A DNA stretch of 64,000 bases from an uncultured Propionibacteriaceae bacterium (GTDB lineage: Bacteria; Actinomycetota; Actinomycetes; Propionibacteriales; Propionibacteriaceae). Where the stretch lies: NCBI GenBank assembly GCA_945911015.1, contig CAMDZW010000008.1, positions 1-64,000 of the forward strand, read 5' to 3'. The notes beneath the pieces are model-generated. The model was not told the origin of the DNA and did no database searches. It saw only the letters and a list, made by a program, of their open reading frames with translations. Every line of letters begins with the position of its first letter. Positions within the stretch are counted from its first letter, which is position 1. Position numbers and translations under genes: made by a program. This document shows, one piece after another, positions 30,678 to 39,271 of this stretch.

Positions 30678-32714
30678 TCACCTCAGGAAGGCAGCAGCGA
30701 CACCGGCGTCGACCGGGATGTGCAGGCCGGTGGTGTGGCTGAGGTTCGAGCTGCACAGGACAAAGACCGCGTTGGCGCAGTGCTCGGGCAGGACTTCCCG
30801 CTTGAGCAGGGTCCGCTGGGCGTAGAAGGCACCCAGCTCCTCCTCGGGCACGCCGTAGACGGCGGCCCGCTTGGCTCCCCAGCCGCCGGCGAAGATGCCT
30901 GAGCCGCGTACGACGCCGTCGGGGTTGACGCCGTTGACCTTGATCTGGTGCTCACCGAGTTCGGCGGCCAGCAGCCGGACCTGGTGGGCCTGGTCGGCCT
31001 TGACGGCGGAGTAGGCGACATTGTTCGGACCGGCGAAGACCGAGTTCTTGCTGGAGATGTAAACGATGTCGCCACCCATCTGCTGCTCGATCATGATCCG
31101 GGCGCCCTCCCGCGAGACCAGGAACGAGCCCTTGGCCATCACGTCGTGCTGCAGGTCCCAGTCGTCCACGGTGGTCTCCAACAGCGGCTTGCTCAGCGAC
31201 AGGCCGGCATTGTTGACGACCAGGTCGACCCCGCCGAAGGCCAGCGCGGCCTCGTCGAAGGCGGCCCTGACCGCGGTCTCCTCGGCCACATTGCAGCCGA
31301 CTCCGATCGCGACATCGGGACCACCGATCTCGGCGGCAGCGGCCTTGGCCTTCTCGACCGACAGGTCGGCGATGACCACACAGGCACCCTCGGCGGCGAG
31401 CTTCGTGGCCGTGGCCAAACCAATCCCGGAGGCTCCCCCGGTGACCAGTGCCACGCGGGTGGCGAGCTCCTTCGGCTTGGGCATGCGCTGGAGCTTGGCC
31501 TCCTCGAGCGCCCAGTACTCGATGCGGAATTTCTCCGATTCCTCGATGGGGGCGTAGGTGGAGATCCCTTCGGCACCGCGCATCACGTTGATCGCGTTGA
31601 CGTAGAACTCACCGGCCACGCGGGCGGTCTGCTTGTTCTTGCCGTACGAGAACATGCCGACTCCCGGCACCAGGATGACCAGCGGATCGGCACCACGGAT
31701 GGCGGGGCTGTCCGAGGTGGCATGTCGCTGGTAGTAGGCAGCGTAGTCGGCACGGTAGGCCTCGTGGAGCTCGGCCAGTCGGGCCTTGACCTTCTCGATC
31801 GGTGCTGTCGGAGCAAGATCAAGGACCATCGGCTTGACCTTGGTACGCAGGAAATGGTCAGGGCAGCTGGTGCCGAGCTCGGCCAGTCCCGGGTGTTTCC
31901 TCGACTCGAGGAAGCCCAGCACCACGTCGGAATCGGTGAAGTGGCCGACCATGGGGGCGTCGGTGGAGGCGATGCCGCGCAGCACCGGGGCGAGCTCGGC
32001 GGCGCGAGCCCGCCGGTCGGCCTTCGGCAGCGGGGCGAACTTCTTGAGCTTGGCTCCGAAGGGGTTCTTCTTCGACTTGGCAGCGATGTAGTCCTCGGCG
32101 GTGCGGATGATCCACAGCGAGTTCTTCTCGCACTCACGCGAGGTGTTGCCCCAGGCGGTGATGCCGTGGCCACCCAGGATGCAGCCGATGGCCTGTGGGT
32201 TCTGTTCCTTGATCTCGGCGATGTCGAGCCCCAGTTGGAATCCGGGGCGACGCCACGGCACCCAGACGACCCGGTCGCCGAAGATCTTGGCGGTCAAGGC
32301 TTCACCGTCGACCGAGGTGGCGATCGCGATGCCGGAGTCGGGATGCAGGTGATCGACGTGGTCGGCCTCGACCAGGCCATGCATGGCAGTGTCGATCGAC
32401 GGAGCGGCACCACCTTTCCCATGGGCGCAGAAGTCGAATGCCGCCACCATCTCGTCCTCGCGCTCGACGCCGGGGTAGACGTCGACCAGCGCGCGGAGGC
32501 GGTCCATCCGCAGGACCGCGAGACCGGACTCGCTCAAGGTGCCGAGGTCGCCACCGGATCCCTTGACCCACATCAGTTCGACCTTCTCACCGGTGACCGG
32601 GTCGGTCTCGGTGCCTTTGGCCGAGGTGTTGCCACCGGCGTAGTTGGTGTTCTTCGGGTTGGAGCCCAGTTTGTTGGAACGCTTGAGCAGCTGGCGCACA
32701 GTGGTGTTGGTCAT
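30678..32714 (-). CDS. rhaEW: Bifunctional rhamnulose-1-phosphate aldolase / short-chain alcohol (lactaldehyde) dehydrogenase
   Basis: Class II aldolase N-terminus NYAGGNTSAKGTE...HLHPDSGIAIATS; SDR C-terminus VALVTGGASGIGLATATKLA ... YSAVKA. Confidence 0.9.
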   Translation of the reverse strand: MTNTTVRQLLKRSNKLGSNPKNTNYAGGNTSAKGTETDPVTGEKVELMWVKGSGGDLGTLSESGLAVLRMDRLRALVDVYPGVEREDEMVAAFDFCAHGKGGAAPSIDTAMHGLVEADHVDHLHPDSGIAIATSVDGEALTAKIFGDRVVWVPWRRPGFQLGLDIAEIKEQNPQAIGCILGGHGITAWGNTSRECEKNSLWIIRTAEDYIAAKSKKNPFGAKLKKFAPLPKADRRARAAELAPVLRGIASTDAPMVGHFTDSDVVLGFLESRKHPGLAELGTSCPDHFLRTKVKPMVLDLAPTAPIEKVKARLAELHEAYRADYAAYYQRHATSDSPAIRGADPLVILVPGVGMFSYGKNKQTARVAGEFYVNAINVMRGAEGISTYAPIEESEKFRIEYWALEEAKLQRMPKPKELATRVALVTGGASGIGLATATKLAAEGACVVIADLSVEKAKAAAAEIGGPDVAIGVGCNVAEETAVRAAFDEAALAFGGVDLVVNNAGLSLSKPLLETTVDDWDLQHDVMAKGSFLVSREGARIMIEQQMGGDIVYISSKNSVFAGPNNVAYSAVKADQAHQVRLLAAELGEHQIKVNGVNPDGVVRGSGIFAGGWGAKRAAVYGVPEEELGAFYAQRTLLKREVLPEHCANAVFVLCSSNLSHTTGLHIPVDAGVAAAFLR

Positions 32715-33877
32715 CAGGCTCCCCATCCTGCCTGCTGACCACCGACGCGGTCAGCGCTGATCTGTGTGAGGTATCCCGAATCGGCGAAGGCCTTCATCGG
32801 GTCGGCGGGTAGGCCGCGGCTCTCGCGCCACGCGGCGAGGTCGGCCCGTACGTCGGTGTTGTAGGCGTCCATCAGGACACTGTTGGCGGCCAGCACGTCG
32901 TTGGCCTGCTGGGCACGGGCGAGCGCATCACGGTCCACCAGGAGCGCCTTGGCGGTGGCTTCCTGGACGTTGAGGACCGACCGGATCTGCCCGGGGATCT
33001 TGTCCTCGATGTTGTGGCACTGGTCCAGCATGAAGGCGACCTCGGACTGCGGGCCGTAGCCTCCGTTGCTGATCACCTCGTGCATGATGCGGAACAGCTG
33101 GAACGGGTCGGCCGCACCCACGATCAGGTCGTCGTCGGCGTAGAACCGGCTGTTGAAGTCGAACGAACCGAGCTTGCCCAGGCGCAGCAGCTGCGCCACG
33201 ATGAACTCGATGTTGGTGCCGGGGGCGTGGTGGCCGGTGTCGAGGCAGACCACGGCCCGCTCGCCCAGCGCGGCGACCTGGACATAGGCGGTGCCCCAGT
33301 CCGGGACATCGGTGTGGTAGAAGGCCGGCTCGAAGAACTTGTACTCCAGCACCAGACGCTGGTCGGCCGAGAGCTGGGCGTAGATGGTTGCCAACGACTC
33401 GGCGAGCCATTCCTGCCGGGCACCGATGTTGGCCTGACCCGGATAGTTGGAGCCGTCGGCCAACCAGATCTTGAGGTCGCGCGAACCGGTGGCGTTCATC
33501 ACCTCGATGCAGGCGAGGTGATGCTCGATCGCCTTCTGTCGCACCTGCTTGTCATGGCTGGTGAGGCTGCCGAACTTGTAGGTCTCGTCCTGGAAGGTGT
33601 TGGAGTTGATCGTGCCGAGCCTGACACCGTGGTCGCCTGCGAAGCGGGCCAGGTCGGCATAGCTGTCGACGGTGTCCCACGGGATGTGCAGCGCCACCGT
33701 CGGGGCGAGCCCGGTGTAGGTGTGCACCTGAGCTGCGTCGGCGACCTTCTCGTACGGGGTACGCGGGGTCCCCGGCGTCGAGAACACCCGGAACCGGGTC
33801 CCCGAATTGCCGAACGCCCACGACGGCAACTCGATCGCCTGATGGACGAGCTGGTCTGCGATCTGCTGGAAAGCCAT
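32714..33877 (-). CDS. rhaI: L-rhamnose isomerase (RhaI type)
   Basis: LALHIPWDTVDSYADL region; ATGA overlap with rhaEW; LDTGHHAPGTNIEFIVAQLLRLGKLGSFDFNSRFYADDDLIVGAADPFQLFRI. Confidence 0.9.
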   Translation of the reverse strand: MAFQQIADQLVHQAIELPSWAFGNSGTRFRVFSTPGTPRTPYEKVADAAQVHTYTGLAPTVALHIPWDTVDSYADLARFAGDHGVRLGTINSNTFQDETYKFGSLTSHDKQVRQKAIEHHLACIEVMNATGSRDLKIWLADGSNYPGQANIGARQEWLAESLATIYAQLSADQRLVLEYKFFEPAFYHTDVPDWGTAYVQVAALGERAVVCLDTGHHAPGTNIEFIVAQLLRLGKLGSFDFNSRFYADDDLIVGAADPFQLFRIMHEVISNGGYGPQSEVAFMLDQCHNIEDKIPGQIRSVLNVQEATAKALLVDRDALARAQQANDVLAANSVLMDAYNTDVRADLAAWRESRGLPADPMKAFADSGYLTQISADRVGGQQAGWGA

Positions 33878-33893
33878 GCGCCGCACTCCTTCT

Positions 33894-33907
33894 TTGAAAC
33901 GTTGCAA
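33894..33907. promoter_or_regulatory. LacI-family-like operator upstream of rhaI
   Basis: TTGAAACGTTGCAA, 12/14 self-complementary, 16 bp before the rhaI start. Confidence 0.6.
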
Positions 33908-33982
33908 CGCATACTACAACGTGATCGCCCTGAGTGGTAGCCCTCAAGGCACGGTCGGGACGCGAACGCTCCCGTCCTCAGC

Positions 33983-35803
33983 TCACTCGTCGTCGAAGAG
34001 CGAGTCGAGCAGGGCCTGGTTTCGGGCGATCACGGTACGGCGACGCACCTTCATCGACGGGGTGACTTCGCCTTCGTCAACGCTCAGATCGCTGTCCAGG
34101 ATGGCGAAACGCTTGATCGTCTCCCACCGATCGAGCTTCTCGTTGCCGGCCTGGATGTGTTCGTCGATCATGGCCCGTACGGCGTCGTGCTGGGTCAACT
34201 CGGCATAGGAGAGGTGGCCGAGCTCGTTGGCCTCGGCCCATCCCGCGATCGCATCGGCGTCGAGGGTGACCAGGGCGGCGATGTACTTGTGGTGCTCGCC
34301 GGCCACGATGACCTCGCTGAGGTACGGACTCTCGGCCTTCATCACGCCGGTGACCTTCTGCGGGGCCACGTACTTCCCACCGGAGGTCTTGATCAGATCC
34401 TTCTTCCGATCAGTGATCCGCAAGTAGGTGTCGCCATCGATCTGGCCGATGTCGCCGGTGTGGAACCAACCGTCCTTGAGCACCTCGGCGGTGGCGTCGG
34501 GCTGGTTGTGATAGCCCTGCATGACCGCGCGTCCCTTGATCAGGATCTCGCCGTCCTCGGCGATCTTGATCTCGGTGCCGGGCAGCGGCGGACCGACGGT
34601 GCCGAACTTGGTCCGCCCGTCGGGCAGGTTCACAAAGATGGCTGCGCTGGTCTCGGTGAGACCGTAGCCCTCGAGGATCAGCAGCCCGGCGGAGTAGAAC
34701 CACTCCTGCACCTCGCGGCTGAGCGCAGCCGAGCCGGAGATGAAGAAGCGGACCCGACCGCCCATGGTCTCCTCCAGCTTGGAGAAGACCAGCTTGCGGG
34801 CGAGGCCGTACTTGACCTTGTCGAGACCGGTGAGCTCCCGCCCCTCCAGCCGAGCCGGGATGGTGGTGCGACCGAAGGTGAACGCCCAGTCGAAGATCTT
34901 GGCGGCGATGGCGCTCTTGGGCTTCATCAACACCTTGGCGCGAACCTTCTCGAAGATCCGCGGAGCGCCAGCCATGAAGGTTGGCCGCACTGTGCCGAGA
35001 CCGTCGACGATCTTGTCGATCCGACCATCGACAGCAGTGGCGAAACCGATCTTCATCTGGATCGCCAACAGGGCCTTGCCGAAGACGTGGGACAGCGGCA
35101 GCCACAGGTACTGCAGGTCCTCGGGGCTGAGGATGTCGACCAGTTCAACCGCATCACCCTCGTACAACCAGCAGTCGTGGATGAGGCGCACCCCCTTGGG
35201 GCGTCCGGTGGTGCCGGATGTGTAGATCAAGGTGGCGAGCTTGTCCGGGGTGATCTCGGCCAGGATCTGCTCGATGCCGTCCGGGTGGTCCTTGAGCCAC
35301 TCGGTGCCCTTGGCCACGAGGTCGGCCCAGGTGATCACCCGACTGTCATCGACCAGCGTGCCGGTCAGTTCGCCCGACATCAACACGATGGTGCTCATCA
35401 ACGGCAGCTCGGCAGCCCGGTCAAGGACCTTGAGGACCTGTTCGGTGTCCTCGGCGAAGAGGACCCGCGACTCGGAGTCAGACAGGATGTAGCCGACGTC
35501 CTCGGGCTTGGTGGTCGGGTAGACGGTGGTGGTTGCCGCCCCGGCGCACATGATGCCGAGATCAGCCAGGACCCACTCGATCCGGGTGTTGGAGGCAATC
35601 GCGACCCGGTGCTCAGGTTCGACACCGAGTGCGATCAGCCCACCGGCCAGTTCAAAGGCGATGTCCTTGGTCTGTTGCCAGGTCAACGACGTCCAGGTAT
35701 CACCCTCCGGGTGGCGGAACGCCTCACGGTGGGGTTGGACGGTCGCTTGGTGCAAGAGCCGTCCCCCGAAGGACATGCCATCGCCGTGTTCGTTCTCGGT
35801 CAT
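33983..35803 (-). CDS. fadD: Long-chain acyl-CoA synthetase (AMP-dependent)
   Basis: ATLIYTSGTTGRPKGVRLIH; GYGLTETSAAIFVN; TGDIGQIDGDTYLRITDRKKDLIKTSGGKYVAP. Confidence 0.92.
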   Translation of the reverse strand: MTENEHGDGMSFGGRLLHQATVQPHREAFRHPEGDTWTSLTWQQTKDIAFELAGGLIALGVEPEHRVAIASNTRIEWVLADLGIMCAGAATTTVYPTTKPEDVGYILSDSESRVLFAEDTEQVLKVLDRAAELPLMSTIVLMSGELTGTLVDDSRVITWADLVAKGTEWLKDHPDGIEQILAEITPDKLATLIYTSGTTGRPKGVRLIHDCWLYEGDAVELVDILSPEDLQYLWLPLSHVFGKALLAIQMKIGFATAVDGRIDKIVDGLGTVRPTFMAGAPRIFEKVRAKVLMKPKSAIAAKIFDWAFTFGRTTIPARLEGRELTGLDKVKYGLARKLVFSKLEETMGGRVRFFISGSAALSREVQEWFYSAGLLILEGYGLTETSAAIFVNLPDGRTKFGTVGPPLPGTEIKIAEDGEILIKGRAVMQGYHNQPDATAEVLKDGWFHTGDIGQIDGDTYLRITDRKKDLIKTSGGKYVAPQKVTGVMKAESPYLSEVIVAGEHHKYIAALVTLDADAIAGWAEANELGHLSYAELTQHDAVRAMIDEHIQAGNEKLDRWETIKRFAILDSDLSVDEGEVTPSMKVRRRTVIARNQALLDSLFDDE

Positions 35804-35874
35804 AGGGCCTCCTCGGCAACATGTTGGCGTGAGTCTATGTCACCGCCCCTCGGACGTGTCGGACCCGGAGGCGC

Positions 35875-37089
35875 TCAGTCCAGACGCTGCAGGATCACCG
35901 CCATGCCCTGGCCTCCCCCGACACACATGGTCTCCAACCCGAACTCGACGTCCCGGTGTCGCATGGCGTTGATCAGGGTGGTCATGATCCGGGCCCCGGT
36001 CGCACCGAACGGATGCCCCAGGGCGATGGCGCCACCGTGCACGTTGAGTTGGTCGGAGTCGATGTCGAGCTCACGCGCCGACGCGACCACCTGAGCAGCG
36101 AAGGCCTCGTTGATCTCGACCAGGTCGATGTCGCCCATGGTCATGCCGGCCAACTCGAGGGCCCGACGGGACGAGGCGACCGGCCCCATTCCCATGATCT
36201 CGGGGCTCAGCGCCGACGCTGCGGTGGCGACGATCCGGGCCAGTGGGGTGAGACCGAGTTCGCGGGCGCGGACATCGGACATGATCACCACGGCCGCGGC
36301 GCCATCGTTGAGCGGACAACAGTTGGCTGCGGTGACCACGCCCTGTTCGCGGAAGACCGGGGCCAGGCCACTGATCGACTCGAGCGTCACCCCCGTACGG
36401 GGACCATCATCGACACTGACCATCCCGGAGGCGGTGGTGACCGGAGTGATCTCCCGGGCGAAGAGCCCGGACGCGATGGCTCGCTCGGCGCGGTTCTGCG
36501 ACAGGACGGCCCACTCGTCACAGTCGTTGCGCGTGATCCCGTGGGCGGTGGCAACATTCTCCGCGGTCTGCCCCATCGGGATGTAGATGTCGGGCAGCTC
36601 GGGACGAGGATCGGTCCAGACCTCATTGGTCTCGGCCTGACGGCGGGTACGGTCAGCGGCCCCGGTGAAGAGCGGGTTGTGGTGTTCGACCGGGTCGACC
36701 CCTGCCGAGCCGAAGTTGGCATAACGCGAGACACACTCGACACCGGCAGAGACGAAGACGTCACCTTCTGCTGCGCGGATCGCATGATGGGCCATCCGAG
36801 CGGTCTGCACACTCGAGGCACAAAACCGGTTCACCGTGACGGCCGGGAGCTGGTCCAGGCCGAGCTGGACCGCGACCCTCCGGGCCACATTGCCGCCATG
36901 CTCGTCATGGGGTTCGGCACAGCCGAGATGGAGGTCGTCGATCTCGGTCGGATCAAGCGCCGGTATCTGGGCGAGGGCTCCGGCAATGACCTCGGCTGCC
37001 AGGTCATCGGGGCGGACATCGACCAACGAGCCCTTGCGGGCACGACCGATCGGGCTGCGGGTGGCGGCGACGATCACTGCTTCGGGCAT
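35875..37089 (-). CDS. Acetyl-CoA C-acyltransferase (thiolase)
   Basis: VTVNRFCASSVQTARMAHHAIRAAEGDVFVSAGVE; VEINEAFAAQVV; NVHGGAIALGHPFGATGARI; ETMCVGGGQGMAVI. Confidence 0.95.
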   Translation of the reverse strand: MPEAVIVAATRSPIGRARKGSLVDVRPDDLAAEVIAGALAQIPALDPTEIDDLHLGCAEPHDEHGGNVARRVAVQLGLDQLPAVTVNRFCASSVQTARMAHHAIRAAEGDVFVSAGVECVSRYANFGSAGVDPVEHHNPLFTGAADRTRRQAETNEVWTDPRPELPDIYIPMGQTAENVATAHGITRNDCDEWAVLSQNRAERAIASGLFAREITPVTTASGMVSVDDGPRTGVTLESISGLAPVFREQGVVTAANCCPLNDGAAAVVIMSDVRARELGLTPLARIVATAASALSPEIMGMGPVASSRRALELAGMTMGDIDLVEINEAFAAQVVASARELDIDSDQLNVHGGAIALGHPFGATGARIMTTLINAMRHRDVEFGLETMCVGGGQGMAVILQRLD

Positions 37090-37151
37090 CAGGTCCTCCT
37101 CGGCACAGCTCCGGCTGTCACCGCCACCCTAGATGGACCCGGCCCCGACGG

Positions 37152-38009
37152 TCACGCTGCGTCGGCGATCCGTTCCTGGAGCTCGTCGGACAGGACCAGC
37201 GACGCGGCACCGATGTTCTCCTCGAGGTGATCGACCGACGAGGTGCCCGGGATCGGCAGGATCGCCGGGGAGCGGCGCAACAGCCAGGCCAGGGCGACCT
37301 GGGACGGAGTCGCTCCGAGTTGCTCGGCGACCTCGGCGACAACGCCGCCGGGCTCGGCAAGGGCACCCGCCGAGATCGGTGCCCACGGGATGAAGCCGAT
37401 GCCGTGGGCCGTGCAGTGGTTCAGGACATCCTCGGACTTGCGATCGGTCAGGTTGTAGCGGTTCTGGACCGTCGCCACGGTGAAGTACTGGCTGGCCAGC
37501 TCGATCTCGGCAACCGAGACCTCCGACAACCCGAGTGCGGCGACCTTGCCCTCGGCCTGGAAGGCCGCAAGTGCCTCGAACTGCGCCTCGACCGGGGTCT
37601 GCGGATCGATCCGATGCAGTTGGAGCAGGTCGATCCGCTCAACCCGCAGACGGCGCAGGATCAGCTCCATGGCCTGACGCAGATAGGCCGTCCGCCCGAC
37701 CTGGTGCCACTCACCGGGGCCGGTGCGCACATTGCCGATCTTGGTCGCGATACGGGTCCCGCCGTAGGGGTGGAGCGCCTCGGCAAGGATCTCCTCGCTG
37801 ACATGGGGTCCGTAGGCGTCGGCGGTGTCGATGAAGTCAACACCGAGCTCAACTGCTCGTCGTACGACCTCGATCGCCTGACCTCGATCTGCTGGCTCAC
37901 CCCAGATCCCGGGCCCGGTGATCCGCATCGCGCCGAAGCCGAGACGGGTGACGGGCCCCAGGCCCACAATGTCGAAGGTCCCGCTGCCGCGGGCGTCGGG
38001 TGTGCTCAT
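37152..38009 (-). CDS. Aldo/keto reductase
   Basis: [15 protein letters not shown]...[23 protein letters not shown]. Confidence 0.9.
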   Translation of the reverse strand: MSTPDARGSGTFDIVGLGPVTRLGFGAMRITGPGIWGEPADRGQAIEVVRRAVELGVDFIDTADAYGPHVSEEILAEALHPYGGTRIATKIGNVRTGPGEWHQVGRTAYLRQAMELILRRLRVERIDLLQLHRIDPQTPVEAQFEALAAFQAEGKVAALGLSEVSVAEIELASQYFTVATVQNRYNLTDRKSEDVLNHCTAHGIGFIPWAPISAGALAEPGGVVAEVAEQLGATPSQVALAWLLRRSPAILPIPGTSSVDHLEENIGAASLVLSDELQERIADAA

Positions 38010-38064
38010 GTCGTGCACAACCACGAACGCCCGCGACTTGTTCCACCCCGAGGGCAGGACGTGA

Positions 38065-38595
38065 TCAGGCCTGGGTGCCCTGGACGGTGAGGGTGATCTC
38101 GATCTTGTCACCGAGCAGCAGCTTGCCGCCATCCAGCGGGATGTTGAAGTCGACACCGAAGTCAGACTTGTTGATCTGGCCCTTGGCCTCGACGCCGATC
38201 CGGGTGACGCCGTAGGCATCGACATCCACCCCGAGGAACTCGGCGGCGAAGGTCACCGGCTTGGTGACTCCGTTGATGGTGAGGTCACCGGCGATCTCGT
38301 GTTCGCCGTTGCCACCGGTGACGGCGGTGCTGACGAAGCTCATGGTGGGGTTGGCCTCGGCATTGAAGATCTCGGTGGAGCGCAAGTGGCCGTCGCGCTG
38401 TTCGTTGCGGGTGTTGACCGAGGACATCTGGACCTCTGCCCGTACCGAAGCCTGGTTGAGGTCGTCACCGGCGGTGGTGATCTCACCGCTGAAGTCGTCA
38501 AAGGTGCCCCGGACCTTGCTCATCAGGTGACGCACGGTGAAGGCGACCTCGGAGTGCGAGGTGTCGATGGTCCAGGTGGCGGCGGGGATGGTCAT
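38065..38595 (-). CDS. YceI family protein
   Basis: [34 protein letters not shown]. Confidence 0.93.
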   Translation of the reverse strand: MTIPAATWTIDTSHSEVAFTVRHLMSKVRGTFDDFSGEITTAGDDLNQASVRAEVQMSSVNTRNEQRDGHLRSTEIFNAEANPTMSFVSTAVTGGNGEHEIAGDLTINGVTKPVTFAAEFLGVDVDAYGVTRIGVEAKGQINKSDFGVDFNIPLDGGKLLLGDKIEITLTVQGTQA

Positions 38596-38649
38596 GCGGT
38601 TCTCCTTGGGATGTTGCGGTGGGGCTGCTTCTTGAGGCTGACAACTGTT

Positions 38650-38663
38650 GTTGAAAGTTCAAC
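38650..38663. promoter_or_regulatory. MarR-type operator copy 1
   Basis: GTTGAAAGTTCAAC palindrome in the yceI/marR divergent region. Confidence 0.7.
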
Positions 38664-38686
38664 CGTGAACAGTCTGACACAAAACG

Positions 38687-38700
38687 GTTGAACTATCAAC
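38687..38700. promoter_or_regulatory. MarR-type operator copy 2
   Basis: GTTGAACTATCAAC; on the opposite strand it shares 16/17 bases with copy 1 (GTTGAWAGTTCAACCGT). Confidence 0.7.
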
Positions 38701-38723
38701 TGTTGCTCGGTAATCTATCCACC

Positions 38724-39248
38724 ATGAGCACGACCACAGCCGCCAACAGCCGCGGATCGGCCCGCGGCGTCCAGCCCAACTCCGCCGACTCCCGCGTCAC
38801 GGCGCGCTGGCTGGACGCCGACCAACAACACATCTGGCGGACCTACCTGCTGGGCAGTTCCCGACTGGCCGAGCGGCTCGACGCGGACCTGCGCGAACAC
38901 GGCATCGACATGGGTGAGTACGAAATCCTGGTCGTCCTCGAGGAGACGCCGCACCGGCGTGTGCGGATGTCCGATCTGGCTGAGTCGGTCCACCAATCGC
39001 GGTCCCGCCTCACCCACACGATCGCAAGGATGGAGAAGCGGAACCTGGTCCGGCGCACCATGTGCCCCGAGGACCGTCGCGGGGTGTGGGCCGAACTGAC
39101 CGATGCCGGATTCGAGCTGCTGCGTGAAGCCGCTCCGAGCCATGTCGCCTGCGTCCGGAAGAACTTCGTCGAGGCCATGGACGCCGCCGATTTCGAGACC
39201 CTGGGACGAGCCTTCCAAGCCGTGCTGGACGTGACTGAACAGGGATGA
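38724..39248 (+). CDS. MarR family transcriptional regulator
   Basis: ILVVLEETPHRRVRMSDLAESVHQSRSRLTHTIARMEKRNLVRRTMCPEDRRGVWAELTDAG. Confidence 0.92.
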   Translation: MSTTTAANSRGSARGVQPNSADSRVTARWLDADQQHIWRTYLLGSSRLAERLDADLREHGIDMGEYEILVVLEETPHRRVRMSDLAESVHQSRSRLTHTIARMEKRNLVRRTMCPEDRRGVWAELTDAGFELLREAAPSHVACVRKNFVEAMDAADFETLGRAFQAVLDVTEQG

Positions 39249-39271
39249 AGCAAGCCGATTAGGCTTCGGTC

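Noticed and set aside
29466-32738. Long plus-strand ORFs (478 and 596 aa)
   Set aside because: Antisense shadows of rhaB and rhaEW.
34157-37230. Long plus-strand ORFs (645 and 424 aa)
   Set aside because: Antisense shadows of fadD and the thiolase.
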